In this document: piece after piece, positions 1-12,239 of the stretch
How positions within the stretch are numbered: the stretch's first letter is position 1
Layout of the letters: each line of letters starts with the position of its first letter
Source: Hofstenia miamia
Lineage: Eukaryota > Xenacoelomorpha > Acoela
Assembly (NCBI GenBank): GCA_004352715.1
Contig: SCFE01000007.1
Location: forward strand, 1,463,377-1,527,376
Direction: 5' to 3'
DNA length: 64,000 nt
Notes under the pieces: model-generated
What the model was told of the DNA's origin: nothing
Databases searched by the model: none
What the model saw: only the letters and a program-made list of their open reading frames with translations
Made by a program: the position numbers and the translations under genes

Positions 1-2
1 AA

Positions 3-218
3 ATTGACCATAACACCAAAGGATTGTTTTATCAGGTAGCTTCAGGTTACGGAATAAACGAATATTACGCATCACATTTCACACCAAAGAATGTAGTTTT
101 CCATCCCATAAAATACTCTAAAATATATGATAACAAATCTATATACTCTTTGATCCACTGCAAGTATCTCACTCATCTTCAAGGATATTTGTTAAATTCA
201 CCTACTAATACACAATAA
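3..218 (+). CDS. C-terminal end of a paralogue of the 595-residue membrane protein (partial, window edge)
   Basis: The frame is open from base 3 to a TAA at 216-218 and encodes about 71 residues. It is nearly identical to the C-terminus of the complete gene at 13693-15480, sharing the stretches NTKGLFYQVAS, HFTP and YSLIHCKYLTHLQGYLL. The copy lies on the plus strand while the complete gene is on the minus strand, so the two point towards each other across 13.5 kb of repeats. Divergence is limited to scattered residues (for example SDFGINEYF against SGYGINEYY), and there is no frameshift, so this is probably a functional recent paralogue rather than a fossil. The 3' flanks of the two copies are not alike. 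The rest of the gene lies upstream of the window. Confidence 0.75.
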   Translation: MDHNTKGLFYQVASGYGINEYYASHFTPKNVVFHPIKYSKIYDNKSIYSLIHCKYLTHLQGYLLNSPTNTQ

Positions 219-1743
219 TTCAATATGTAATTTCAATTCAATTTATGAAATTAATGTAAAAATAAGTTTGAACAATTTAGCTTGAGAGCGTGCTGAAACT
301 ATGATTAAGACAATTGAAACTTAGTAATAAATAAGCGCGGTGATTTCAATCGATCGAAATGTTGAATCGATTGAGACCTAAGAATCGAAATCAGTGCAAA
401 ACTCGAAATAATGTCAAACGATTTTTACTCACGTCCCAATAAGTTGGTACAGCATTAGTGGGGTGATACACGAACTACGATACGATATAAATAACGACGC
501 CAATGGGTTGTCTAATCTCAATGAGTTCTTGGGATATCAATTTGAAAATTATGTGTTGCCTCAACATTTAATGTAATTAAGGACTATGTTGAAATCAAAA
601 AATTCCCTCCGTGATTAAAAAAGTCATTTTTCACAATGCGTGCAATGAAGATCTGACAAAATCAAAAAACTTAAGCTAGCTGTGATTTATATATATATAT
701 ATATATATGTACCTGTATATATATATATTGTGGCATCAGGTACTGTTACTGGTATCGTTTTGGTTAAAACTGACAAATACACACAATGAAAACTTTAATT
801 ATACTTTTGTTCAGCGTTATTCATGATTATTTTAATTATTCTAATATAAATATCTTCGCTGAATAATGTCTTCTGTATTTACTTAATTTACTAAAATATT
901 CTTCACCATAACAAACTTTTGAAAGTGGCCTATATACTCAGACTTAGTAATGCAAATGCAGCCAATCTCGTAACAGAATCTGCTCTTCAAAACAACACAA
1001 AATTTAGTTGCATCTGTAGTAAGCAAAAAAATTCTTTTAAAAAGAAAAATATTTTAACAATTTATTGTTAACTCATTGTGTACATCTCTATAAAACAAGG
1101 CACTACAAAATAGACTAATCACATAAAATTAAGTATATTACAAAATTTTCACTGAATGGTATGCATCTGTGCTTAGTCTCAAATTCAATCAATATTGTTA
1201 AATACGTTGATAAAATTCAAAAAATCAGCCAATTCAAAAATGTAAAGCTGTTGCTAAAATTAATAAAGTTATGCTGACTTTTGATATGCCATACAAATTT
1301 GATTTTAGATTTTTTTAGTAGATGTATGGTGTTAAATTTGAATAAGAAATTAGTTGACCAACCTATTGAGTATCGTCAGAAAAGGTAAGTAGAAATGGTA
1401 AACAGTGAGAAAATTTTATTTAGTTATTACTCATGCCATGCTTCATAATTAACATTGTGATTTTGCCTATAAATTAAGGACTATGCGTTTATATGCCATA
1501 GAATAGCCGTAGTTGTGCTCATCTAATTGCATTAGTATTTTTTAAAAATTGAATTATTCAAAATTTTACAGCTAAAATCCAAATACCTGCAAAAAAGATA
1601 CTAATCTTAACTAAAAGAGTTCATAAATTTCCTAAAGTAAATTTATACTTGTCTATAAATTATATTTTAAGAAAATTAAATAAAATTTAACATTAAAAAT
1701 ATATGAGTTTGTGAATTAAAATAACGAAATATTTATTTATATA

Positions 1744-1783
<40 letters not shown>

Positions 1784-1836
1784 NTATGATTAGTCCAATG
1801 TTAATAGATTACTTACACATATGTATGTACACGTGC

Positions 1837-1877
<41 letters not shown>

Positions 1878-2095
1878 TATATATGCAGGGCTTTCACAAA
1901 TTCATCATCTATTTTTATGTTTATAACATCAAAAATATATTTGTATTATTACTGAAACATATACACAATGAACAGTATACATTAAAATTTTCCATAATTA
2001 TTCCATCTTGTTATTAGCTTCAGCACCATTTCAAATTGTTACTTTTCACATTCTTATTAAGAAGTTCCTTGCAAGAATTCATGTAATTCATAAAA
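219..2095. other. AT-rich intergenic sequence with (TA)n tracts
   Basis: No supported gene. There are (TA)n microsatellites near 688-729, 1736-1783 and 1841-1875. A single N at 1784 inside a TA tract marks a contig join, and the sequence on its two sides may not be truly adjacent. Confidence 0.7.
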
Positions 2096-2563
2096 TCAAG
2101 TCCTAGAGCTTATGATATGTAATTGAAGCTCATAGGGTTTGTATTTCACCTTTTCGTGGAGGATGGTAAATGTAGGGCCAAGCGATATATCAAGCATATG
2201 ACAAATTGCGGGAACAGAGTAAAAAATTTTATATTCTAAATTGCAACAACTTGTTGTGTATTTTCTGAATTTACTGATGAATTTTCTCTCCTTGGTCGCA
2301 CCCTGGTATTCAACAGAACATGTCTCCAAAAACTTCTTGTACAAAAGCCGAATTGTTTTATCTGTAGGTTTATGTTGAAATCCTTCTTTTGCAAGGTGTT
2401 TTTTTACTGCTGTAACAAATTCGCACTTGGACATAAGAATAACTATTGTAACACGTTGTTGTATTGTGTAGATTTGAAATGGGTATGAGGTTAAAAACAA
2501 GATGGAATAATTAAAATGATTCAGTAAATCAAAATTTTTATGTATACTTTTCATTGTGTACAA
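2096..2563 (-). pseudogene. Remnant of a mariner/Tc1-type transposase DNA-binding region
   Basis: The frame of about 155 codons matches the usual layout of the N-terminal helix-turn-helix region of a transposase family common in arthropods and other invertebrates. A KCEFVTAVKKHL start is followed by a first helix set, then LYKKFLETCSVE (family form is close to KFxETGSV), then MLDISLGPTFTILHEK and KYKPYELQLH (family form LGIS..SVHxIL and LKxKPYKxQL). The catalytic domain does not follow in this frame or strand, and nothing upstream looks like a promoter. The first 40 or so codons look unrelated and are probably chance read-through. The family call rests on pattern recognition, not on a database search. 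Confidence 0.5.
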
Positions 2564-2789
2564 ATTTCATTATTATCAGAAATACATTTTTGATGTAAGA
2601 ACAGATTAAAAATAGAAGATGACTTTTTGAAAGACCCGTATATTAATGCATTTTCTTATTTTAGAGGGAAACCGGATCTTCCCCACCCCCACCCCGTCGT
2701 ATTCACCCTTGGTATGGGAATATTGCATTGTGTAGAAAGGAAAATTGATGGGTACAAAAAATATTCTATTGCTTCTTATAGATGATGCT

Positions 2790-3037
2790 TCATTTCAACA
2801 AGATGACGTATCTTGGAAAGGCCACCAAGTTCTACCTTCTCTGAACGGGAAGCCGTTCATATTATGCTAGAATGGCCTGCTCCTTCTGCAGACTTGCATA
2901 TCATGGAGAATCTTTGGGATTATTTAAAAGATGAAACAATAGCTGCAATAAAAAATTTATTTTTTCGAATCGTTGAATATAGTTATTCCCATAAACACCA
3001 TTTACAGAGCTTTTGTAACCAATTAGAGCATTACTAA
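2790..3037 (+). pseudogene. Fragment of a Tc1/mariner transposase C-terminus
   Basis: The plus-strand frame contains LEWPAPSADLHIMENLWDYLK-type sequence, the block around the third catalytic acid of Tc1/mariner transposases (canonical W P x x S P D L N P I E N L W). The expected aspartate-loop before it is present only as an eroded QQDD-like stretch in a different frame near 2797. The opposite-strand fragment at 2096-2563 is from the same broad superfamily but faces the other way, so these are either two insertions or one rearranged element. No inverted repeats were recognised around them. Confidence 0.55.
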
Positions 3038-3795
3038 CTAATGTGATAATTCAAAATGTACTTATTTGATCCAGACCATTAATTATTGGATAATGATGTC
3101 TAAAGTGATTAATCTGGAATAATTAAGCACATTTCTTACTTCCAAACATCATTGACCTTATTTCTACTAGCGTTACTTCTAAGTCCACATTTTTGAACAA
3201 ATTTTTCCAAATGTGTTAAAAAATATTGAAAACCTTTTACATGGGGTTTGGTCAAATGAAGCAATGATGAAAAAATTGGGGAAAAACTTTTGCTTGTTCA
3301 TGAAGTACTACAAATAAGAATGGTTTTAAATGAGAAATCCGATATTTGTAAACACATTCAACTTCTTTCCATAACTTGTGTTTAGATAATGAGACAGCCC
3401 ATGGAAAGAACAGCTACAGAAACATTTCGTTTCTGGAGTAAAACTGTGTGAGTCCTGTCCAGGCTATCCGGAGAAAAAGTTGAAGATGGAATTGGCGTAA
3501 CTGCTATAGATCTACAATCCTTGATGTACTCAGGAATCGGATCGATGTTAGCAATCTTCTATCACTGAGGAAATTGAGACTGCATCAATGAAAAATTTGA
3601 TATTACGCATAAAGACTCAGCAATCTATGATGCCCTAAATTTAAAGATCCAACGTGGTGAATATTGACATTCGGAAGAATTTTTATTTACTCTTGACAAG
3701 AAAGTACATCCGCAAAATGAATTTCACCATTGGCAATCTCAAAGGGACGATTTCGTAAATAGTGCATAACACAGCTCTGTCAACACAATGTAATA
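3038..3795. other. Intergenic, nothing recognised
   Basis: AT-rich sequence with no supported reading frame, repeat or RNA gene. Confidence 0.5.
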
Positions 3796-3969
3796 CAGAC
3801 AACCCCGCCTAAGTCGGATGTGACTAAGTCGGATTTTCGCGTAACTCGTACTATTAATAAAAATCAGACAAACTCCAATATGTACAGGCAAACCCGACTA
3901 AGTCTTATTTCTTGTAAGTAGGATTATTTTCATTGGTTCGAGTCTATCCGACTTAGGCGGGGTTGCCTG
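3796..3969. mobile_element. 174-bp pogo/Tc1-like MITE with TA target duplication
   Basis: The ends are near-perfect inverted repeats of about 23 bp, beginning CAGACAACCCCGCCTAAGTC on the left and, read inward from the right, CAGGCAACCCCGCCTAAGTC. The element is flanked by TA on each side (3794-3795 and 3970-3971). Internal copies of AAGTCGGA and a CCGACTAAGTC block extend the symmetry. There is no coding capacity. The CAG...CTG ends and TA duplication are known traits of pogo/Tigger and other Tc1-mariner non-autonomous elements; the exact clade is inferred. Confidence 0.8.
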
Positions 3970-4875
3970 TAATATGTTAATGACAACCGACATCGAAAGT
4001 TATTCTTGTATCTAAAAAATGTACATTATCAAGCATATTTAAAGTATTAGCGATACAAAATTTGAGTTGTGTTATTGCATAGTACTGAAAAAATGAAATT
4101 CTTATAGTTTTCAGTAACTTTGCGTTCAGTATTGTTCATAAACTGAAGTAATAAGCTAAGCAAGCATGGTTTGATAGATTTAACCAAGAAAGCAGAAAAT
4201 CAGACAAAATAAAATAAGCACAATTTTCCATGCATATATACAACCAAACTAATTCAAAGCTCTGATTTTCTTGAAGAAAAAACATTATACTAAAAATGTT
4301 TATGGACATAAGGCATTTCATTTGCTTCTCCGTGTTTTCTTCTTTGACAAAATCACATAAAATCTGCTATTCCATTTGCGGGTTTACACCAATGAATATT
4401 TCTGATTATTTTGTTTTAAAATTATATACCAAGACTAATCGCAGTTTTGATCTGAAGTAACAAACAATGAAATTGAATTGGTAATTTCTTTTGAGATTGA
4501 GATTTTTACGAGACTTAAGATGCTATTAAATATATAAGGCATAAAATGCATTTATGTAATATATGTTTTGTTGGAAACTTTTTGATGAAAAATAGGTCCA
4601 AAATGTGTATATCAATTCAAACAACTGATATTTTCTTATTGCAATATCCCCACTGGTAAGGTAGAGTAGGGTAAAGTGCCCGTAGCTATAATTGGTGGTA
4701 TGTTAATGTGCATTATTTCCAATTTTAATTGGAATTTCTTTCCCAAAAAAAATTATATTATGATTAATTATTAAGGATTTCAATATTTGCTTAATGTAAA
4801 ATGCAAATATTATTTACATTTCGCAGGACAGGTTTGAATATTCAATTGCCACGTTCTACCTTGAGCAGAATTTCA
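3970..4875. other. Intergenic, nothing certain
   Basis: AT-rich and without a supported gene. A phrase like GGGTAAAGTGCCCGTAG near 4670-4690 resembles GGGTAGAGTATGC...GTGGCC near 5290-5320 and may be an old repeat, but no boundaries could be found. Confidence 0.4.
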
Positions 4876-5900
4876 CACAATATGAATAAAGAAGTAATTA
4901 GTATTTCACATACGTTATCGACATATCAAAAAATATAGATATCTTTCATACAGAATCTCTATTTACATTAAGATAATATTATTTGAAGTTTATGGAAAGA
5001 GAATTTATGACAAGATATTAAATTAGTAATTGTATAACATTTTCAATTAACTTTTTATTGTGTAGCTGAATATCTTAACTAATGAGTTATTATAGTTCTT
5101 ACTAACATATGCGTTCCCCAGCAGCAGTTGTTCTGAAAAGCTGCTTGGAATAAAGTGGCCAGATCTATCTACCTAGATAGAGAGAAAAATCAAATAGTTT
5201 TAGAGTAGTGTATATCTAAGTATATCTATATAAATATAGATAATTATAATATCCAGAGTTGATTTATATTTTGAACCATAAAGTTATCGTAGGGTAGAGT
5301 ATGCTAATGTGGCCATACTTTACTGGACATCTGTACACATGTTGTTTTAATAGGATTTCTACAGTTTTCTTAATAATTAGTGGAGCTCTAAATCATAAAA
5401 TTTGTTTTGTAACCTGGCCTCAATAGAACTGGACTTGTAGTTTTGATAGTATTGAAAGTAGTGGGACAAATTATCCATTCAAGTTGAATTTCATGAAAAA
5501 ACGAATTGTGGTTTTGTGTGGATTAATGCTTTGCAAATATTAGGAAGCAGAATTGCTAATGAGACTTCCCACTACTATACAGACTTGTGAATGAGCTGAG
5601 TTTCTAACAAGCCGAGCCGAGCCGAGCCGAGCTTGAGCAGAGCATTTGATATACAACGAGCAAAAACGAGCCTTTATTAAGCCGAGCAAATTTATACTTC
5701 TGCTTTATAATTTGCTTATGCAGATTTTTCTTATTTTTTATTCAATATACCTTTTTTATTATCATATTTTCAAATGCTTATTAAATAATTAGTAAGAGCT
5801 ATTTAAAAATTTCTGAGAATGCAGTATTTTTTAAAAAAATATCGAGCTAAAACGAGCCTCATTGAACGGTTCTATGTGGGGAGCCGAGCCGAGCCGAGCC
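4876..5900. repeat. First copy of a 1025-bp block repeated after a single N
   Basis: This block reappears, apparently base for base, at 5902-6926 directly after the single N at 5901. The copy ends within an array of GAGCC units and the second copy continues through that array. This is the expected signature of two overlapping contigs placed end to end, not of a true tandem duplication. Confidence 0.85.
5580..5900. mobile_element. Truncated first copy of the GAGCC-rich hAT MITE
   Basis: Same left end (CAGACTTGTGAATGAGCTGA) as the complete element at 6606-6969. It stops at the single N at 5901, so it is probably the same genomic element seen twice. Confidence 0.7.
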
Positions 5901-5901
5901 N

Positions 5902-6926
5902 CACAATATGAATAAAGAAGTAATTAGTATTTCACATACGTTATCGACATATCAAAAAATATAGATATCTTTCATACAGAATCTCTATTTACATTAAGAT
6001 AATATTATTTGAAGTTTATGGAAAGAGAATTTATGACAAGATATTAAATTAGTAATTGTATAACATTTTCAATTAACTTTTTATTGTGTAGCTGAATATC
6101 TTAACTAATGAGTTATTATAGTTCTTACTAACATATGCGTTCCCCAGCAGCAGTTGTTCTGAAAAGCTGCTTGGAATAAAGTGGCCAGATCTATCTACCT
6201 AGATAGAGAGAAAAATCAAATAGTTTTAGAGTAGTGTATATCTAAGTATATCTATATAAATATAGATAATTATAATATCCAGAGTTGATTTATATTTTGA
6301 ACCATAAAGTTATCGTAGGGTAGAGTATGCTAATGTGGCCATACTTTACTGGACATCTGTACACATGTTGTTTTAATAGGATTTCTACAGTTTTCTTAAT
6401 AATTAGTGGAGCTCTAAATCATAAAATTTGTTTTGTAACCTGGCCTCAATAGAACTGGACTTGTAGTTTTGATAGTATTGAAAGTAGTGGGACAAATTAT
6501 CCATTCAAGTTGAATTTCATGAAAAAACGAATTGTGGTTTTGTGTGGATTAATGCTTTGCAAATATTAGGAAGCAGAATTGCTAATGAGACTTCCCACTA
6601 CTATACAGACTTGTGAATGAGCTGAGTTTCTAACAAGCCGAGCCGAGCCGAGCCGAGCTTGAGCAGAGCATTTGATATACAACGAGCAAAAACGAGCCTT
6701 TATTAAGCCGAGCAAATTTATACTTCTGCTTTATAATTTGCTTATGCAGATTTTTCTTATTTTTTATTCAATATACCTTTTTTATTATCATATTTTCAAA
6801 TGCTTATTAAATAATTAGTAAGAGCTATTTAAAAATTTCTGAGAATGCAGTATTTTTTAAAAAAATATCGAGCTAAAACGAGCCTCATTGAACGGTTCTA
6901 TGTGGGGAGCCGAGCCGAGCCGAGCC
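5902..6926. repeat. Second copy of the 1025-bp block
   Basis: Apparently identical to 4876-5900. See that entry: probable unmerged contig overlap. Confidence 0.85.
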
Positions 6927-6969
6927 GAGCCGAGCCGAGCTTAAAAATGTCAGTTCGTTGACAAGTCTG
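6606..6969. mobile_element. 364-bp hAT-type MITE with GAGCC arrays
   Basis: The left end CAGACTTGTGAATGAGCTGA and the inverted right end CAGACTTGTCAACGAACTGA form imperfect inverted repeats of 20 bp. The flanks are CTACTATA (6598-6605) and CTACTATG (6970-6977), an 8-bp target duplication with one mismatch. Just inside each end lies an array of GAGCC units (about four copies on the left, six on the right), with further CGAGC words inside. Short ends plus an 8-bp duplication are diagnostic of hAT elements. There is no transposase gene; subterminal word arrays of this kind are usually transposase-binding repeats. Confidence 0.8.
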
Positions 6970-6977
6970 CTACTATG

Positions 6978-7561
6978 GGAAATGATCTCAAAAGCAAACA
7001 TTATTAAACAAATATGTGACACAATTGTGTTTGGAAAGTTTTATTTGGATAAAAACTCAATTACATATAGATAAAAAATTTCATTAATTGACTTCTTCGA
7101 CTAAAATTTCAATAGAATTACTTCCTTATGTTGCTAGTCATAACCAAGAGCGTAGGCAGATTTTCTGATAGCTGACTCAGGATCAAGTGATAGTGATTAA
7201 AAGCAGGGAGGAGCCTCGCAAAATCTTTTAAAAATATTTAAAAAATAGACCTTAAAATGCATTTCACGACAATAATATTTTTGCCGAAATTATTTAAAAT
7301 TTAGCCAATCAAAATCCATTTTGAAAATCTGACATTGACATTCTTTTGCATACTCCACTTTGTTGTAAGAGATTTATGTACTTGGTTTAGTGTTTCTGCC
7401 TATTTTGGAATGCTGGTGTAAAATTTCATCCTAAAATCATTTAAAATTTGAATTAACCATTTTTTGGCATTTTATTTGTTGCTCTAAAATGTTTGTGGCC
7501 ATCACGTTATGTTATTTGAAGGATCTTTATTTTTATTCATAATTAAAAGTTTTGCTAAAAA
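6978..7561. other. Intergenic, nothing recognised
   Basis: AT-rich sequence with no supported gene before the satellite array. Confidence 0.5.
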
Positions 7562-9601
7562 GAATGTCCTAAGTAAATCTTAACTTGCAGAATATAACTT
7601 CTAATTATTAATAACTCTCAATGTAATAAATATCATTTGGTTTGAGAGTGGACTCAGTGATCTCGTGTGAGATCTTCAAATGCTTTTTGGATTGGGATTC
7701 CACAAATATTCCACCAATTGCTTAAACTAAATACACTTGTATATATTTAAAAAAGCTATCTACAATTCTAACTGACATTTGCGTATGCATATCAAAATGA
7801 CAATGCAGCCTTTGTTGAATGTCCTAAGTAAATCTTAACTTGCAGAATATAACTTCTAATTATTAATAACTCTCAATGTAATAAATATCATTTGGTTTGA
7901 GAGTGGACTCAGTGATCTCGTGTGAGATCTTCAAATGCTTTTTGGATTGGGATTCCACAAATATTCCACCAATTGCTTAAACTAAATACACTTGTATATA
8001 TTTAAAAAAGCTATCTACAATTCTAACTGACATTTGCGTATGCATATCAAAATGACAATGCAGCCTTTGTTGAATGTCCTAAGTAAATCTTAACTTGCAG
8101 AATATAACTTCTAATTATTAATAACTCTCAATGTAATAAATATCATTTGGTTTGAGAGTGGACTCAGTGATCTCGTGTGAGATCTTCAAATGCTTTTTGG
8201 ATTGGGATTCCACAAATATTCCACCAATTGCTTAAACTAAATACACTTGTATATATTTAAAAAAGCTATCTACAATTCTAACTGACATTTGCGTATGCAT
8301 ATCAAAATGACAATGCAGCCTTTGTTGAATGTCCTAAGTAAATCTTAACTTGCAGAATATAACTTCTAATTATTAATAACTCTCAATGTAATAAATATCA
8401 TTTGGTTTGAGAGTGGACTCAGTGATCTCGTGTGAGATCTTCAAATGCTTTTTGGATTGGGATTCCACAAATATTCCACCAATTGCTTAAACTAAATACA
8501 CTTGTATATATTTAAAAAAGCTATCTACAATTCTAACTGACATTTGCGTATGCATATCAAAATGACAATGCAGCCTTTGTTGAATGTCCTAAGTAAATCT
8601 TAACTTGCAGAATATAACTTCTAATTATTAATAACTCTCAATGTAATAAATATCATTTGGTTTGAGAGTGGACTCAGTGATCTCGTGTGAGATCTTCAAA
8701 TGCTTTTTGGATTGGGATTCCACAAATATTCCACCAATTGCTTAAACTAAATACACTTGTATATATTTAAAAAAGCTATCTACAATTCTAACTGACATTT
8801 GCGTATGCATATCAAAATGACAATGCAGCCTTTGTTGAATGTCCTAAGTAAATCTTAACTTGCAGAATATAACTTCTAATTATTAATAACTCTCAATGTA
8901 ATAAATATCATTTGGTTTGAGAGTGGACTCAGTGATCTCGTGTGAGATCTTCAAATGCTTTTTGGATTGGGATTCCACAAATATTCCACCAATTGCTTAA
9001 ACTAAATACACTTGTATATATTTAAAAAAGCTATCTACAATTCTAACTGACATTTGCGTATGCATATCAAAATGACAATGCAGCCTTTGTTGAATGTCCT
9101 AAGTAAATCTTAACTTGCAGAATATAACTTCTAATTATTAATAACTCTCAATGTAATAAATATCATTTGGTTTGAGAGTGGACTCAGTGATCTCGTGTGA
9201 GATCTTCAAATGCTTTTTGGATTGGGATTCCACAAATATTCCACCAATTGCTTAAACTAAATACACTTGTATATATTTAAAAAAGCTATCTACAATTCTA
9301 ACTGACATTTGCGTATGCATATCAAAATGACAATGCAGCCTTTGTTGAATGTCCTAAGTAAATCTTAACTTGCAGAATATAACTTCTAATTATTAATAAC
9401 TCTCAATGTAATAAATATCATTTGGTTTGAGAGTGGACTCAGTGATCTCGTGTGAGATCTTCAAATGCTTTTTGGATTGGGATTCCACAAATATTCCACC
9501 AATTGCTTAAACTAAATACACTTGTATATATTTAAAAAAGCTATCTACAATTCTAACTGACATTTGCGTATGCATATCAAAATGACAATGCAGCCTTTGT
9601 T
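7562..9601. repeat. Satellite: eight tandem copies of a 255-bp unit
   Basis: Units start at 7562, 7817, 8072, 8327, 8582, 8837, 9092 and 9347, each beginning GAATGTCCTAAGTAAATC and ending TGCAGCCTTTGTT. The spacing is exactly 255 bp throughout and I saw no base difference between copies. The array ends at 9601, where GAATGT changes to GAATGTTTGC. There is no open reading frame and no inverted-repeat boundary. The identity points to very recent amplification or active homogenisation, unless the copy number was set by the assembler. Confidence 0.95.
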
Positions 9602-11689
9602 GAATGTTTGCTTGCACATCCATTAATTAGCTTAATGCAAATGTACTGCTCGTAGAAAAAAAACTCTAAACTTATGGAAACTTTGGTAAGTGTAAATTTC
9701 GATAATAAGAATATTGTGAATCAACAGCAAAATTGAAGAAAACCAATGATTTTTCCAAGAAAAAATTTTGGTAGATTCCCAAAAATGCATTTTCTTAAGA
9801 ATACGAAACTTACGGTGCAATAAGAGTCAAACCAAATTTATTGCTGTAAATTACTAGTAAAAATAATAAATATTATTTATTCAATTTCTAAGTGATTACC
9901 TGTTTTATGTATATATTTATGCTTTACCAGAATAAATGAGTTGCAATTTGTGGACATACCCACAAGATCGTGCCCATACTCCGCCCATAGTCAAGCCCAC
10001 ATGTGGGCATGACTAAACTTGTGGGCTTACCCTTACCCACGGCAAGCCTGGTTTAGGCAAGTCCTAATATTTTTTGATTATTAATTCAAACATAAAATTA
10101 GCTCTCATGGTGTAATATGATTAGTACAACGTATAATATAATCAAATATGTAGAAAATAATCGGTTGTGAGTTTTCTTTGGTGTACTTTTTTAGGTAATT
10201 GTTCCTAAAAATATACCATAATAATGGAGACATTTCTTGCGATCCACAATGATCCATGGATATCGATAAAATAACTGTATTTATCCATATCCATGGATCA
10301 GATCGATCAATATTTAGATCCAGATCCACTCAACCCTGATAAAATTAGTCATTAACGGTTAGTGGCGAAGTTGTTTAGCATGCAGCTATGATGTATTGGA
10401 GTAGCAAAAATTCTAAAAAAATTACCGATGTATTCATTAATTGATAGGTGATTGAATATGATCACCCAACCGTGAAAAGTTTCACTCACACTACGTTTGT
10501 GTGAATTTTTAAATGAATGTGTAAGCCACAAAACACAAGCCACTTTGCACATATTTTCAGAGAATTCTCTAAGTTCATTATGAAATTTTGTTATTACTTT
10601 CATGTAACGATCAACTAAATCGTTTTACTGTGCATGAAGCATTTGAAAATATTAAGATTTCTTCACTGAACATTTTTATTTTTTATAAAATCATTCAGAT
10701 TCTCAGTAAGCTCATACTCATGGATGAATTCTGCCAATTGCTGAGGAATTCCATGCCAAAATTAGTGTTCGTGTCACGAACCACCATGAATTAGAGGAGT
10801 TTGCTAATGAGTATCTTTATTGCGTATCCAAATTAAGAGCACATCTATGAATTGTCAAACAGTGATTCAGTTAATTCATTTCCTGGAGAAGATAGCGCAT
10901 TGTACACAGCCCGGTCCCAACTTTTTTTTCTTGGTCCCGTTTTGCTTAATTTGTATACAAATGATACAAAAAACTATTTAAAATATTGCCAATTTTTAAA
11001 AAAATGCAGATGACCCAAATAATGTAGCAAGCAATCTCCACGAGAACATAGATAAAATAATGTTTCGTTCGACATAGTTTCAAATTTCGTAGTTTTTTTT
11101 CTTTAAATCTTATTTATTTGCCGTTGATAAAGCAAGCAAAATTTCAAATAATTTATTTTTCAAGGGAGTTTCATTCGAGTCTGAGTAAAAGTATTAATGA
11201 ATTCTTTTCAGAGTTTTTTTATCAAGCTTTGCGAACTCATGGAAGTTGGAGAAAATGATGATTATTGCTGAAAATAATGTAACTGAAACGTGTTAATTCC
11301 AATGCTTAATTTTTTTTAATTACTATTATAAACATTACTTCAAAATATTATGAACGTAAAATATAAATATATAAAATATAATGCAATAATTCAGCTAGTG
11401 TACTTAATATACTGTTTTATTGGTTTTACGAAAATTTTAAATGTCTGTTAAAAATTAAAAATACAGGCAAGCATACAAAAACTCTTGAAGCTTACAATTA
11501 TAATTTCGACTAAATCAGTTGGAATGGTTGACTCGAGCGTCGTAAGCAAATAGAATTTAAGAGTGGTTAATTAACTAATACAGTCGGAATTATTCGGTCG
11601 CCACTCGCGTGCAAATACACCCAATGAAATACAACCACTTGTAAAAATTGCCATAAACGTTTCAGCTGACTCGCTCCACTTTAAACAAT
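9602..11689. other. Intergenic with eroded palindromic repeats near 9950-10330
   Basis: 9950-10040 is rich in GTGGGC and GCCCAC words, including the palindrome GCCCACATGTGGGC. 10240-10330 has GATCCATGGATATCGATA-like words and ends CCACTCAACCCTG, which resembles a hAT end. No matching partner end or target duplication was found. Short frames around 10.35-10.8 kb on both strands show no domain. Confidence 0.4.
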
Positions 11690-12239
11690 CAGAAATTTAA
11701 CATATTTAGGAGTAAAGATTGACAACAACTTAAACTACAGTGATTTCATTCGAAGTGCTAAAAATGCAGGAGGCATCCAATTTCAAAAACAGATTAAAGC
11801 GATTACAAAGAGTAAAGAATTATTAGAAATACCTCAGATATATATGTTTATTTCTAGGAAACTCAAACATACACAATTTCATTATTTTAATAGGCTATTT
11901 AGCTAGTCAATCCGCAAGATACGTAATGTCAACAAACATAATGTTGGTGATTTTGTACACGGAGCAGCGATTCTCGCACCAGCATACATAATCTCATACT
12001 CCAGCCTAATAAGACTCAGGTGTATCAATGGAATCGCGGAAACCCTTCTTAAGCAACCATTTTAGCAATAGCAAAAGAGAAAATTAGTGCATAAATTTCA
12101 CAATAAAAATAAATTTTGGTAGGGTGCGTTTACGACTATTACATGTAAGCAATGGAACACATTAGAATGCAAAGTCCGCAACGCACCTAAAAGCAGCTCC
12201 TTCAAGAAACTACTAAAAGCACTACCTACAACATATGCT
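11690..12239 (+). pseudogene. 3' end of an old non-LTR retrotransposon ORF2
   Basis: A frame near 11700 reads YLGVKIDNNLNYSDFI, matching the YLGv.iD..L....hI block that follows the reverse transcriptase in CR1/jockey-type LINEs. Near 12140-12239 another frame reads a WNTLECKVRNAPKSSSFKKL-type tail, matching the WN.LP.......s...Fk..l block found at the C-terminus of the same proteins. Between the blocks the frame is lost several times. The polymerase motifs lie further upstream or are missing. This copy is older than the LINEs at 21-30 kb. Confidence 0.55.

Noticed and set aside
3930-3945. Possible tRNA B box (GGTTCGAGTC)
   Set aside because: It lies inside a MITE, no A box or cloverleaf can be drawn, so it is a chance match.
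7562-9601. CRISPR-like array
   Set aside because: Whole 255-bp units are identical with no unique spacers, and the genome is eukaryotic.
9632-10794. Several 60-80-codon frames
   Set aside because: Short, low-complexity, on both strands and without a recognisable domain or splice context.
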